This document shows, in pieces, positions 10,845 through 22,092 of a stretch of DNA of 64,000 bases (the stretch's first letter is position 1; every line of letters begins with the position of its first letter). A program made the position numbers and the translations under genes. The stretch is from positions 39,758,567-39,822,566 of the forward strand of contig CM055822.1 in assembly GCA_029582265.1 (NCBI GenBank). The letters run 5' to 3'. This stretch comes from Zoroaster sp. YZ-2022 (lineage: Eukaryota; Echinodermata; Asteroidea; Forcipulatida; Zoroasteridae). Under the pieces are notes generated by a model, which saw only the letters and a list, made by a program, of their open reading frames with translations, had not been told where the DNA came from and ran no database searches.

Positions 10845-11639
10845 TTTTCTCATAGTGACGAATCTGAAAAAAAGTGCGTTACGAGTAAATCATGCTTTAG
10901 GCCTACGTCGGACACATTTTCGCTGTTAGTTTTTTGCTTTGTTTTTCAAAAAACACATTTCGTTTTATCATCCAAGTGTTAATAAGTACCTGGTTGGTAA
11001 TTTACTGTGTTTACTTTGTTTAAAATGTTGATTTTCTATGTGTAACGATGGCTTGAACTTATTCGTCACTATGAAAACAATGTGGTCGCCTATTCGTCAC
11101 TTCAGCGAACGCATAGCGTATAGGCCTATACTTATTCGTCACTATGTAAAAACAGAAGTGCCGCCGGCGCTTATTCGCCACCCATGTGTTTGTACATGTT
11201 TGTATGTGTACATAACCTATAAGGCCAATATTACCAATAAGTATCGACAAACGAATTCACTGCCTAACGATGTAAATACCTTAAGATGTAAATACCTTAG
11301 ATCCATGGTTTTTGTTTGTCTTACATTGCAAAACAAGCTAAAAACTTGATGTTTTCTACAGATTACGCTGCTCAGTCTGTCCGTGGTATAGCTGGTACCA
11401 GCCGTCCGCGCACTGTATTGTATGCGTACAAAGATACAGTGGTTACCAACCGGTTAAACGGATTCGTCACTATGAAAAACAAAACGTATTTGACTTTTTT
11501 GCTTATTCGCCGCATAGGGATCTCTGTATTAAACCAGGCAAAATTATGGTTTCACAGATGAAATTATACACTCAAAGAACCGCAGATCTGCAAAAACCCG
11601 GATTTCACAAAAAATGCCGATTCGTCACTATGAGGAAAA
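10845..11639. mobile_element. Non-autonomous DNA element with about 20 bp terminal inverted repeats
   Basis: The ends form inverted repeats: TTTTCTCATAGTGACGAATC at 10845-10864 and its complement, with one C/T change, at 11619-11639. Between them lie about 750 bp with no coding potential. The core TTCGTCACTATG recurs inside at about 11070, 11134 and 11464, plus a diverged copy at 11092. The element interrupts a tRNA-like unit: its 5' part (atggaagcgcggtg) ends at 10844 and the 3' part (agtgatgaaatcgtctgaca) resumes just after 11645. The flanks gcgcggtg and acgcagtg could be a decayed 8 bp target duplication. Copies: 31694-32469 and, inverted, 55945-56670. Superfamily unassigned. Confidence 0.65.
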
Positions 11640-12632
11640 TGCGACGCAGTGATGAAATCGTCTGACAGTTTATCATGATGTCGTTAGTTCGACATCCGAT
11701 GTGAACATTACTGCGGCAATTGTGTTGCTCTTCTTGTAATATTGCACAATTATCGACTAGATTTACTACGACACATTATGGAAGCTCGGTGGTCCAGTGG
11801 TGAATTAAACTCGCTGGTTATGCGAAGGTTTTGAGTTCGAAATACAGCATGAACATGAACGTACGTCACGATTTCTTCTGTAATTCTAAAACGTGACTTA
11901 TAATGAATGACTTCGCAGTTGAATAGATACATCACTGATGGAACATAGAAGCAGGATTAATTCTCGTGGATTAATGCTGGTGCAAAAGTTTATATTAAAT
12001 CTACACAATAGGCGAAGCCTTGGTAAATAATTTAACCTCGACAACAGCTATAACCGTAGTATTAGAAGTGTTACCATAAGTGCGTTACTATTGTCTGAAA
12101 TGTTAGTTAATCAAAAAGGCAATATAAATTGAAAAGAAGATCTCACTTGAAAGTAGAAGCAGGAAATTACAACACGTATAGAGCAGTACTCATGCCCAGT
12201 CCCTAAAACTAGACAGTATAGACGAAGCCTTGGTATAAAATTGACAAAAGACATAACCTTAGTATTAGCAGTGTAGACTCAGTAGACGCCAATGTGCTTC
12301 ACTTTTGTCTGATCATTTGAAAGCATTATATATCTCGAACGGAATGACGTACAGACTTGAAATTTGGCACAGTATATCGTATGGCATGTAGATGTATATT
12401 AAATAAATAAAGTCATAAAAACATCATCTGTACCGGTAAAATGGGCTAAAACAGTGGAAGTTTAAAAGAACTATAACTCAAATGGATGACGTGCAGACTG
12501 TATTTAGGCACAATAATCGATTTGATTTACTAGTACACGTTAATGAAGCTCGGTGATTCAGTGGTGAATGCGGCATAATCAGAAATTCCCGAGTTCGAGA
12601 TCCGCCATGAACATGACTATACATATTTTATT

Positions 12633-12667
12633 AGGTGTTCGGGCACGTGCCCGAAACACCTATTGTT
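12633..12667. repeat. 35 bp hairpin insertion present only in block 1
   Basis: Bases 12633-12661 form a near-perfect palindrome: arm AGGTGTT-CGGGCAC with complement GTGCCCG-AAACACCT. The homologous site in block 2 (about 33783) reads straight through from tatt to actcttc. It resembles the hairpins of the tandem array at 39135-39440. Confidence 0.7.
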
Positions 12668-12786
12668 ACTCTTCTTTGTTTTCTTCTTTATCCGTTCACT
12701 GCTATTATTATTAAACCTACTACAAGCTGTGAAGTACAGACTTGTAATATGGCACAATAATCGACTGGATTTACAAGTACACGTTA

Positions 12787-12856
12787 TGGAAACACAGTGG
12801 TCTAGTGTTGAATTCGTCTGACTCCTAATCAGAAGTTTCTTGGTTTTAGATTCGCC
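12787..12856 (+). ncRNA. tRNA-Arg(CCT)-like unit (pseudo-tRNA)
   Basis: The best-preserved tRNA-like unit. A 5 bp stem TCTGA/TCAGA encloses a 7 nt loop CTCCTAA, which would place anticodon CCT (Arg). A D-arm-like gtggtctagtg precedes it and a degraded T-arm follows. There is no matching acceptor stem, so it is a SINE head and not a working tRNA gene. The copy at 33906-33974 keeps the same loop. Confidence 0.4.
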
Positions 12857-13069
12857 ATGTACATGACTGCAATAATTTATTTCTCTTCTTTGTTTTCTTA
12901 AATTTATACATAGGCCTAAACGCGTTAAAATGTTTTACTTTCCGACATTTTAACAATTTTTTTATTTATTTAAACACCTGTTTTTGTTCGAGTTTTTATT
13001 ATTATTTGTTTTCCTCCCTTAGGCCTACGTTCTCGGGGAATTTACTCATTGAACGTATTTATATATCAA

Positions 13070-15090
13070 CTTGAAAATGGCACAGACATTGGTCATAATA
13101 TGTAGATGAATCTAAAACCTTAAAAATCATAACAAACATCATCAGTTCCGGCTCTATGGGCTAAAACAATGGAAAGTTGGCAGGTCAATATTTCCCGAAC
13201 GAAACAATGTAAAGACTTCTAATTTGGTGCAAACATTTTATTATGATATGTATATTACCTAAAATGAAAAAAAAAAAAAAAAAAATGATCCTACCCGTTC
13301 CGGTTCAATGGGCTAAAACAATGAAATGTAAAAGCAAAGTAACTCAGTGACGTTCAGAGTTGTAACTTGGCACAATAATCGACTGGATAGATAAGTATCT
13401 ATATAGGAACCTTGGTGGTCCAGTGGTTAATGCCTCTGACTGCTAATTAAAATGTGAACATAACCACACTAATTGTATTACTATTTTTTTTCTCATTCGC
13501 GGCAAGTAATACGTTTCGAAAAGCTATTTTTATTACACTTACTGACTTACAGACATGGCACGATAATCGACTGAATTTACTGTTATACGTTATGGAAGCT
13601 CAGTGCTCTAGTGGTGAAATATTCAGACAGTTAATCGTAATGTGCTTAGTTCGAGATCCGCCATGAACATGACCGTAGCAATTTTGTTGCTCTTCTTGTA
13701 ATATTGAACAATTATCAAATGGATTTACTAGGACACAATCTGGAAGCTCCCAGGTCTAGTGGTGAATTCCTCTCACTACTAATCCGAAGGTTCTGAGTTC
13801 GAAATACGGCATGAACATCACCGTACTAATTTGGTTACTTTGTTTTTATTTTCTTCTTCATCCGTTCATGGATATTATCCGTGGTCAATGAAATCAGTTC
13901 CACAAAAATGCCTGCAAATCAACGACTTTAAAATGTTTTACTTTCCGACTTTGTACCAAAACCAAACCCAAACACCTTACGTTTGTAACCCAACAATGGA
14001 AAGTTGACAGGTCAATAGCTCTAACTTTTAACTTAGTACAATTTTTTTTAATATGTAGATTACCTAAAATTAAAAAAATAATAATAAAACTGATCCTACC
14101 CGTTCCGGTTTAATGGGCTAAAACAATGGAAATGTAAAACCACCATAACTCCCAAATGGAATGGCATGACAGACTTGTAATTTTGTACACATATTTGTCT
14201 CGATATGTAGATATATTTAAAAATCATAAAATCCATGCAAACTTAATCAGTTCTGCTTTTATGGGCTAAAACAATGGAAACTTCAAAGCATAATAACTCC
14301 CAAACAAATGGATTTACAGACTTGCACTATGGAACAAAAACATTAGTCTTGATATGATGATGTATCTTAAATCATAAAACAATCATTGAAGCTTGATGGG
14401 CTAAAACAATGGACAACTTAAAAAGCCCTATACCTCCCTAACGAAATGATGTTCAGACTTGTAACTTGGTACAAACATATAACCCCAATAAAATGTTTTC
14501 AAAGATGTACCCACAATTCATTTTAAAAAATCAACTCCGTTGAGGTTTAATGGGCTAAAACAATGAAATGTAAAACCACAATAACATCCAATGGAATAGC
14601 GTAGATACTTGCAATTTGCATTTGTCCTGATATGTAGAAATATATAAAATCATAAAACCATACAAACTTAACCAGTTTCGCTATTATGGGCTAAAAACAA
14701 TTATTTAAAAGCCCTATAATTCCCTAACGAAATGATGTGCAGAATTGAAACCTGCTACAAACATTATGTAGAAAGACCCAAAATTCATAAAAGGTCCATC
14801 CGTTACGGTTAAATGGGCTAAAACAACTGTAAAAGCCACAATAACATCCAAATGGAATGGCGTAGACACTTATAATTTTGCACTGACATTTGTCCAGATG
14901 TGTAGATATATCTAAAGTTATAAAATCCATACACACACAATTAGTTCCGCTATTATGGCCTAAAACAATGAAAATTAAAAAGCCATATAACTTCCTAACG
15001 AAATGATGTTCAGACTTGTAACCTGATAAAAACATTAAATATGACATGTATATGTACCTTAAATTTAAATAAAATCCATCCAATTAGATT
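13070..15090. repeat. 130-155 bp complex tandem array, block 1
   Basis: The marker gggctaaaacaatgg, or near it, recurs at about 13158, 13310, 14115, 14263, 14396, 14552, 14687, 14814 and 14957. Each unit also carries taactccc-aa-gaaatg, a cagacttgtaacttggtacaa segment, atatgtagatatat and a ccgttccggttt-like segment. Units are well diverged, so the array is old. It is interrupted by tRNA-like units at 13407-13810. A few units also lie at 12310-12500. Short frames across it are artefacts of the repeat. Confidence 0.8.
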
Positions 15091-17905
15091 TTGGATAACC
15101 TTTCCCATTTTAGAGATGGTTTTCACCACTGAGTGATTGGTAATAACGCCAGACTGAGTATTAGCTGAAAGTGTGACGTCCCGTGTCCAGTAACTTAGGT
15201 CGCTACAGCGACAGAGGGTGCACAATCTTTGTAAACTTTGAACTTTTGTTTCGCGGTGTCTGAAACGACAACATGAACACGTCGAGCTAGCTATGTGGGA
15301 TAACGTGAGGATTTAGAACTTTGAGAAGGACTACGCCGTATACTTGGTGGGCCTATTTCTTTTATTGTATAAAATCTGTGTTGCCCAAGAGAGGAATATA
15401 ATTGTTAGAATATCGGGGTTTATGAGGGGTAGTTCAACTCAAATTGTGACTAGTGTCATTTGCCTTTTCATTTAACCCAGAACATTATGCAATACATGTC
15501 AGCATTCTATGAGTGGTATGTGAATGTCGAGCACATATTGCTCGTGCAATTTCATATTGAGTCGTTAATATTATCAAATTTAAATTTGTGACGTCAGAGC
15601 ATGCAGAGAACATTCCAGGGTCATTCTCAATCTTTTGAGAGGAAGTTTTAACCATTCGTTGTGTGACTTAGTTTGTGAACTTTGGGGTGTATTTCATGCT
15701 TTTAATTCTTGCACTGGGCATTTCAAGCCAGGAGAATTTGAACTGGTACTTTTAGGAAATTGTGTTTTAATTATTCGGATCATTGAATTTTAATATGATT
15801 GGATAATAATTGATTGCTGACAGTTTAAGCGGTTACTAATTTTGTCGTTTAAAACGGGTGAACATAAATTTAGTGAATTGTATAGGGATTTTTCCAAAAG
15901 TGTGTAAACTTTCAAATAATTATATATATAATTATATATATGCATCAATTGTAGGCGTATGTTGATTGGTGATTTCACAAGAATAAATATCAAACTAGAA
16001 CCAGTAGATGCTGGAGGATACATACTAAATGTGTAAATAAGTATTGTAAATATTACTGCTTGTGTCCTCATGTGTACAGTTATTATAAGTTCGCACTCGG
16101 TCATGGCTATCCTCGAGGGGTTAGTTATGACAATCTTTGAAAGTTGTAACCCCAAAAGAATTAAATTGTTGATACAATGATATTTTCAAAAAAAGAATTA
16201 GGATTGTTAACATTTAAAATGCATCTGACCTTTAACCATTGAGCAACAACATCAATAATTTTATGGCCGTAATTTTATTTTGGAAACATTTTGCCTGAGC
16301 CAAGTGTGATGATGGAAGGAATCAATAGAGAACTAATATATCAGATGCTCCACCTGAACAGAACACAAAAGACAATAGATGTCAATACTGTCACCGGTAC
16401 CACCAAACACATGACAATTTAAACACAGGCAAACTGTTTTTCGAATTGTGGGCTAATCGTAATTCACCGTATAGACTTAAACACAAAGATGGCCAAAAAA
16501 CACAGCCTGTTTTGCGTTGGACACTCAAGTTTCTAATATAATACATACACGTATCACTTTTGTGAAAATTATTTTACGTAATACAAATGTCAGCGATTAA
16601 ACAGGCATGTAGAATGATACTTGGAGGGGCAGATTAATTCTGGTCGATCACCATCTGATACACAGTACAGTGCTTCACAAATCATATACCTACAATCATG
16701 TACCAACAGTTTAATTAACTGTGAGGATTGGTAAACAAGTCTATTGCTCATTCCCTGTATATGGGCAGAAGTTGGCCCTGACCCTGTGGGAGGAACGGTT
16801 TTGCGTTTGATATCTCAAAAATCCCTTGATTTAAAATAATTCTTTGTGTTTTGTTGGGAAAGTAGTAACTTGTCCGTTTACGAAAAAAAGTTAACATGAT
16901 TAATTGATGTAAAAGTAAATTAAGTAACTTTTCAATGTACAGATATATTTAATGTGTCTGGATAGGGAATTTGATTGAGTTTCATTTGCGCAGGAATATG
17001 CAGACAGACAACTTTGGTGATACAGTGATAGGTCGTTCGATCTCTCGCCGTTATGTGGTTTTTTAAGGAGAGGCACATCGATGAGTATTTTACTCGGCAT
17101 TATTTCTGGTTTTTTGTCGTGAGTCTGGCATTACCGCGATGGGGTAATATCGCCATCTAATAATTTACCGCCTCGTAGAAACCCCAGTGAGTATTTCTGT
17201 ATTTTTAGTGACTTTTGTTAGAGAATTTGTGGTTTTTCTGTTTGGTTTTATCGTGTGTTGTGTGCTATAGAGATATATGTGCATATACGTTTATTTTGTG
17301 TTACATGGATCAATGTTTTCAAAGTGCATTCACCAATACTTACATATTGTGTATATCCTGTGTTTCATTCCAGGCAAGGGGGTTTTGTTTGGTTTTGTGT
17401 GTTATATCCAAAGGTGTTTCTTTTTAACCCTTACAGAGCATTGTGATTCTTCATTTCGGATAATTAAATTGAGTTGATAACTTAATCTATAGGTTGATTG
17501 GTCTTCTTCAATGTTTGTAAGGTGTTCGTACACATTAACTTGAGGACACACTGCCTCCCAATGATTAGGTTGTGGAGGCCTATGATTTTACAAAGAAAAT
17601 GACGTCATGCACTACATAACAGTCGAAAATCAAATAAATACAATTTATTATTGCCTAATTGTATCTTATCATCAAACATTCGGTTTTACCTTGACAGTGG
17701 CAGATCGGCTCATTATTCACATGCTGGTTTGTAGTATATCGGATTTTGAGGCTGTTTTATCTCGTTTGGGAGCGTCACCACTGCACCATCAGCCCATATC
17801 ATGAAATAGGCCTATATACCATACCGGTACCAGCGATCTAGCGAGCGATGCCAACCTAGGGGCATGGGGTCCGGGCCCGCTTTTAAAAACCTTGGCCTGT
17901 TTCTG
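15091..17905. other. Uncharacterised non-coding block, copied three times
   Basis: Present here, at about 36243-39115 and inverted at about 50220-53075. No coding frame is conserved among the copies. It holds a palindromic TGACGTCA (CRE-like) at about 15588, an AT repeat at 15925-15950, and a final conserved stretch (cctaggggcatggggtccgg, near 17855) directly before the hairpin array. It could be the body of one large non-autonomous element together with its flanking arrays. Confidence 0.5.
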
Positions 17906-17914
17906 TTATTATTT

Positions 17915-18140
17915 TTAGGGGTGTTCGTGCGACAAAAGGAACACCTCTTGATATTGTTCGTTTTTAGTTGTTTTTGAGCCACATAAAGGAACACCTCTTG
18001 GATATTATGAAATTGGTTTTTTTAGCTATTTCGAGCCACAGCGCGAATACCTCTTGATATTGTTTTTTTTTTTTTTAGGGTGTTTGCTGGTTGGTTGCCC
18101 AAAAACATCCTCTCTGTGATATTGTTTTTTGTTCTTCTTC
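17915..18140. repeat. Hairpin tandem array, block 1 (decayed)
   Basis: Four to five units of about 50 bp, each with a gtgttcg... arm and a ...cgaacacctcttgatattg arm followed by ttcgttttt. It is a poorer version of the array at 39135-39440. Downstream, ttcttcttctcaataagact and the cttcacacatagttag segment are shared with block 2. Confidence 0.7.
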
Positions 18141-18635
18141 TTCTCAATAAGACTTAGAGAGACAAAAAACATAGTTGCAGAGTTCACAGAACCTTAAAAC
18201 TTCACACATAGTTAGCATTTTACCAAATTTGTCACAATTGACACCCATATTATGAGGACAAATTTGGCGAAGTACGAATACCGTCACATGATTGAACTGG
18301 AACTTACGGTTTTTGTACACAGTTTTGGAATTGTTAACGCTTGATTTCTAAATTCATATGTACCCTATCAGATCGTGTGTTTTAAGTTGGCATTCATGAC
18401 TTCGAATTAACCCATCATTGAAAATATGATGTTTCGGCCATCTTTTCTATGATTGATGCAGTCAAATTAAGTCATCGATACGCAAAGCGATTTTTAAAGA
18501 ATTTATTTCTTCTTTTTCTTTCGTTTATGCAAATCAATTTCAGGGACAACAGTTTTCCAATGCCCTTGACAAAAGAAGGGTTTTCAGGCACTGGGTTAAT
18601 TTAAATATAAATCAATTAAATTTGATTTTGAGGGA
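18141..18635. other. Block 1 right edge and unique sequence up to the gap
   Basis: Homology with block 2 continues to about 18305 (matching 39643) and then stops: block 1 reads acggtttttgtacac and block 2 reads actgttaaaataaatt. No gene is seen in 18306-18635. Confidence 0.6.
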
Positions 18636-19135
18636 NNNNNNNNNNNNNNNNNNNNNNNNNNNNNNNNNNNNNNNNNNNNNNNNNNNNNNNNNNNNNNNNN
18701 NNNNNNNNNNNNNNNNNNNNNNNNNNNNNNNNNNNNNNNNNNNNNNNNNNNNNNNNNNNNNNNNNNNNNNNNNNNNNNNNNNNNNNNNNNNNNNNNNNNN
18801 NNNNNNNNNNNNNNNNNNNNNNNNNNNNNNNNNNNNNNNNNNNNNNNNNNNNNNNNNNNNNNNNNNNNNNNNNNNNNNNNNNNNNNNNNNNNNNNNNNNN
18901 NNNNNNNNNNNNNNNNNNNNNNNNNNNNNNNNNNNNNNNNNNNNNNNNNNNNNNNNNNNNNNNNNNNNNNNNNNNNNNNNNNNNNNNNNNNNNNNNNNNN
19001 NNNNNNNNNNNNNNNNNNNNNNNNNNNNNNNNNNNNNNNNNNNNNNNNNNNNNNNNNNNNNNNNNNNNNNNNNNNNNNNNNNNNNNNNNNNNNNNNNNNN
19101 NNNNNNNNNNNNNNNNNNNNNNNNNNNNNNNNNNN
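18636..19135. other. Assembly gap, 500 N
   Basis: Exactly 500 N, a placeholder of unknown true size. Frames crossing it are meaningless. Confidence 1.
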
Positions 19136-19269
19136 ACCGGCCCTTTATCAGTATGTAAAAATTTCAAACCCTGGAAGTGAGAAGACACAATATCTGTGTT
19201 GATTTTGCCACTGCTTTAGCTAGCCATCCTCAGTATCAAAAATTGGTTCCCTTTGAAAAATCCTGTTGA

Positions 19270-19603
19270 CTGTTTTTGAGACAAAAAGTAAAATATCAAC
19301 AGTATTTCTGTAAAACTCAGAGATTTCGTAACAGTGCCATTCCGTATTTTATTAATCTACTTAACACTACAACACACATATAAATTATTACATTATTTAG
19401 CCACATATTTTAATTTCTTAATTATTTTATTACACCTGTTTTACCGTGTTTGTATGTATATACATTTTAAATTCTGAAATTGTAATTGTTTTATTTTAAT
19501 TGTATTAATTGTAACACATTGTAAAAAGTGCACGCAATTCAGCCTTTGGCTGCCATGTGACATTTTTAGTGTAATAAACCATCAATGAATGAATGAATGA
19601 ATG
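19270..19603 (+). pseudogene. CR1-like LINE 3' end: ORF2 C-terminus, 3' UTR and (GAAT)n tail
   Basis: A short frame reads FRNSAIPYFINLLNTTTHI and stops, matching the RF-NS-IP-...-LN ending typical of CR1/L2-like ORF2 proteins. An AT-rich 3' UTR follows, with ctttggctgccatgtgac, then aataaacc and a tail of tgaatgaatgaatgaatg. It is a different LINE family from the L1/Tx1 fragments elsewhere in the window. The upstream part is lost towards the gap. Confidence 0.7.
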
Positions 19604-19839
19604 TAATCATGCAAAGTTTCAAATCTTCCAAATGTTATTTGTAATACTTAAAGCTGCATGCTGTACAGTGGAATTGCACACATGTGCATGTACATTAACT
19701 ACAGAGTGTAGAATGGTGGCGCTCTTCATTAGAAGCCACCAAAATTGCTATGGTACACAAGGGATTATCTGCACCAGTATTTACCTGGTATGGAATGTCA
19801 CACTGTGAAAAATGGGCTGGTACTGAAAGGGAGTATATT

Positions 19840-20455
19840 GTATCAAATCTACCAAAGATATTCTGAACACCGTTAAAAATTATATTTTCCCCGATAACGT
19901 AATTGATAATTTGGAGAATTCCATTAATGAAATTAAATTTTTCAAGCCATTAATCAAATGAACACTTGTATATCCCCAGGTTTAGATGGTTTAACTACCG
20001 AATTTTATAAATATTATTGGCCACTTATCAAAAGACGATTTTGTTGAAATTATTAACGAGTGTTATAAGAAGGGCTCTCTTCCTACCACTATGAATACTG
20101 CTTTGATCCGTCTTATCTTTAAGAACAAATGGTAAAGAAGCGATCTCAAGAATTGGAGACCAGTTAGCCTTTTTAACGTTGATTATAAAATCATCTCCAA
20201 AGTCATAACTAATAGATTAAAAATAATTATGCTTGTCATTATAGAAAATGACCAGTCAGGTGGAGTTAAAGATAGAAATATTCAAGACAATCTCATGGTT
20301 CTCAGAGATGCTATTTTTTTGTTAACAATGAAGATAAACAAGCTGCCATTCTTTGTATTGGAATTCCCAAAGGTTTGATTAATTGGGTGAAAATCCTTTA
20401 TAGCAATCCTTTTAATAGCATTATAGTCAATAACTTTATTACTGAACCCTTAATC
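19840..20455 (+). pseudogene. L1/Tx1-type LINE RT relic with motif A deleted
   Basis: Readable pieces are SPGLDGLTTEFYKYYWPLIK (about 19974), CYKKGSLPTTMNTALIRLI, LKNWRPVSLFNVDYKIISKV, RNIQDNLMVLRDAI, then NNEDKQAAILCI joined straight to GIPKGLINWVKILYSN and NNFITEP. The DQEKAFDRIEW region that holds the catalytic aspartate is missing. The last 145 bp (about 20310-20452) match 1326-1470, including the same deletion join. The relic ends abruptly where the Penelope-like fragment begins. Confidence 0.8.
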
Positions 20456-20466
20456 TAACCCTTTCT

Positions 20467-20982
20467 ACTTGTCTCCCCTATCTAGGTTCGACATCGCATA
20501 AACTCCAACGCATCCTCCGACAAGCAGGCATCCAAGTGTACCACTCAGCCCCCAGTAAACTCCAAGGACTTCTACACACCCACAAGTATAAACCGGATCC
20601 CAGCAACAGAGCGGGAGTCTACTGGATCCCCTGTGAGTGTGGTAAGGTGTACATCGGCGAAACAGGGCGGAATCTCCCCATTAGACTAAAAGAACACCGA
20701 GCGCACGGCCGCAGAGGAGATTTCGAGAAGTCAGCCATCGTCAAGCACTCACACATCAAGGACCACCGAATCGACTGGCAGGCAGCCCAACTCATCACAG
20801 CTATCTACACATGGCACCCCAGACGCATCAGAGAGGTCATCGAGATCGTCAAATACGACACTGTGCCACAGGACATCGGCTTCTACATCAGCGCTATTTG
20901 GCGACCACTACTACGGAGTGAAGGATCTTCTATATCCAAAGTCCATAATCCACCCCAGACTGATGGATCTCCTATATCCTAA
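20467..20982 (+). pseudogene. Penelope-like element C-terminus with GIY-YIG endonuclease, block 2 copy
   Basis: Same 5' truncation point, frame and stop as 4895-5410, with only a handful of amino-acid changes (for example IPCECG preceded by YW instead of YR, and DWQAAQ instead of DIQAAQ). The GVY, YIGETGR and LKEHRAH motifs are intact. It is joined at its 5' side to a LINE RT relic, whereas the block 1 copy is joined to unique sequence. The 3' side keeps about 112 bp more (21173-21285), including ctcctgaggacgatcagg, which block 1 lacks. Confidence 0.88.
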
Positions 20983-21254
20983 GTCAACCACCCTCCTTCC
21001 CCCCGTGCTTGTCAACAACAGATTCAGTTCAGTGAGCACACACTCCTTCCCCCAACTCCTAGGATCCACAGTTCCCGCCTGCACGCCTCAACGAACTAAT
21101 CCTCCAGCATCCTGTCATCACGTAATCCTCCAACAGCCTACTTAAGCAGCAGCATTTCCCAGAGTCCGGCATTCTCCTGAGGACGATCAGGTTAGTCTTA
21201 GCAATTAGTCTTACTTATCCTCCTCACCATGCAATGCTACAAGTTTTAATTATT

Positions 21255-21929
21255 ACAGATGATGAGGGATTATAGCCCAAATGTTCTGGAATGATAATGC
21301 ATTTTATATTGCTTTTGTTTACGCTCCAAACCACATCAATGAACGTACTAATTTCATTGATAAGTTCAGTGATCAAATTACTGTTTTTGACAAATGGATT
21401 GTCGGAGGGGATTTTAATTAATCTTGACAATAAAGAATTTAAAGATGCTAGCAAAATTGTGTTAACCGACGTTTTGCAATAAAACATACCTTATAGATTC
21501 AAGGCGTACTATTCACCCTGACAAAGAAGGTTACACGCATTTTCGCAAAGGTTGTAATATATATTTTTGTATCTAGTAATCTTATTAATAACGTTAACGA
21601 TGTTTCGGTCACTTCATGCGGATTTTCAGATCATCGAGTTATTGGTCTTAAACTGGATAATATTGACACTCCCCACGGTCAAGGCAGGTGGTTTTGAAAC
21701 AATTCTCTCCTGGAAGATCCAGAATGCAATTCTCGTATTATCAGTCTTTGGAATTTTTGGAGATCCCAAAAACGACAATATAATTTTCTCTCCAAATGGT
21801 GGGAAATTGGCAAATTCCGCCTAAAAGAAAGCATCCAGGAGTATGGCAAAGAAAAAGCACGTACTCTCAAACAAAACCGCGAAGAGTTGCAGAAACGTTA
21901 AAACATTTTGATTAAGAGCACATTTTGAT
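21255..21929 (+). pseudogene. L1/Tx1-type LINE endonuclease relic, block 2 copy
   Basis: Counterpart of 5595-6236 with slightly more 5' sequence (MFWNDNAFYIAFVYAPN). WIVGGDFN, SDHRVIGLKLDN and REELQKR remain recognisable, with the same stops and frameshifts as block 1. The inactivating lesions are therefore older than the block duplication. Confidence 0.8.
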
Positions 21930-22092
21930 TCTGTCACAGCGCCAAAATATTCAAGATGTTCTGCGAATTTCCACTCCTCAAGTACATTATTTGGTCTAAC
22001 CCTCAGTTCATCTTATAGTTCACTCATCATTATTCCCATGTGTCAAAATTACCTTCTGCAATATGACCGGAAGAAAAGGCAAATAGAGGAAA

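Larger units (their letters stand above)
11781..13810 (+). repeat. Cluster of six tRNA-derived (SINE-like) units, block 1
   Basis: Units at about 11781-11847, 12545-12606, 12787-12856, 13407-13452 (3' truncated), 13595-13662 and 13742-13810. Each has an A-box-like gg-tcyagtggtgaat and most have a B-box-like gagttcgaaatc followed by a g-cc-catgaacatga tail. The leader is also shared (cacaataatcgactggattt, then acacgttatgg). This is the layout of a tRNA-derived SINE repeated locally. A seventh unit is split by the element at 10845-11639. The units alternate with stretches of the 130-155 bp tandem array. Confidence 0.65.

Noticed and set aside
10845..11639. CACTA-type transposon
   Set aside because: CACTA faces outward at the right end and TAGTG lies at the left end, the reverse of the family rule, and no 3 bp target duplication is evident.
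12787..12856. Functional tRNA-Arg gene
   Set aside because: No acceptor stem pairing, degraded T-arm, and several similar decayed units nearby.
14724..15083. 119-codon minus frame
   Set aside because: Lies wholly in the 130-155 bp tandem array; the pieces repeat with the array period and break in other copies.
10680..18140. One large Helitron-type element covering the whole non-coding block
   Set aside because: The hairpin array recalls Helitron 3' ends, but no TC start, CTRR end or Rep/helicase remnant could be placed.
18616..19188. Long frames on both strands
   Set aside because: They span 500 N and consist of unknown residues.
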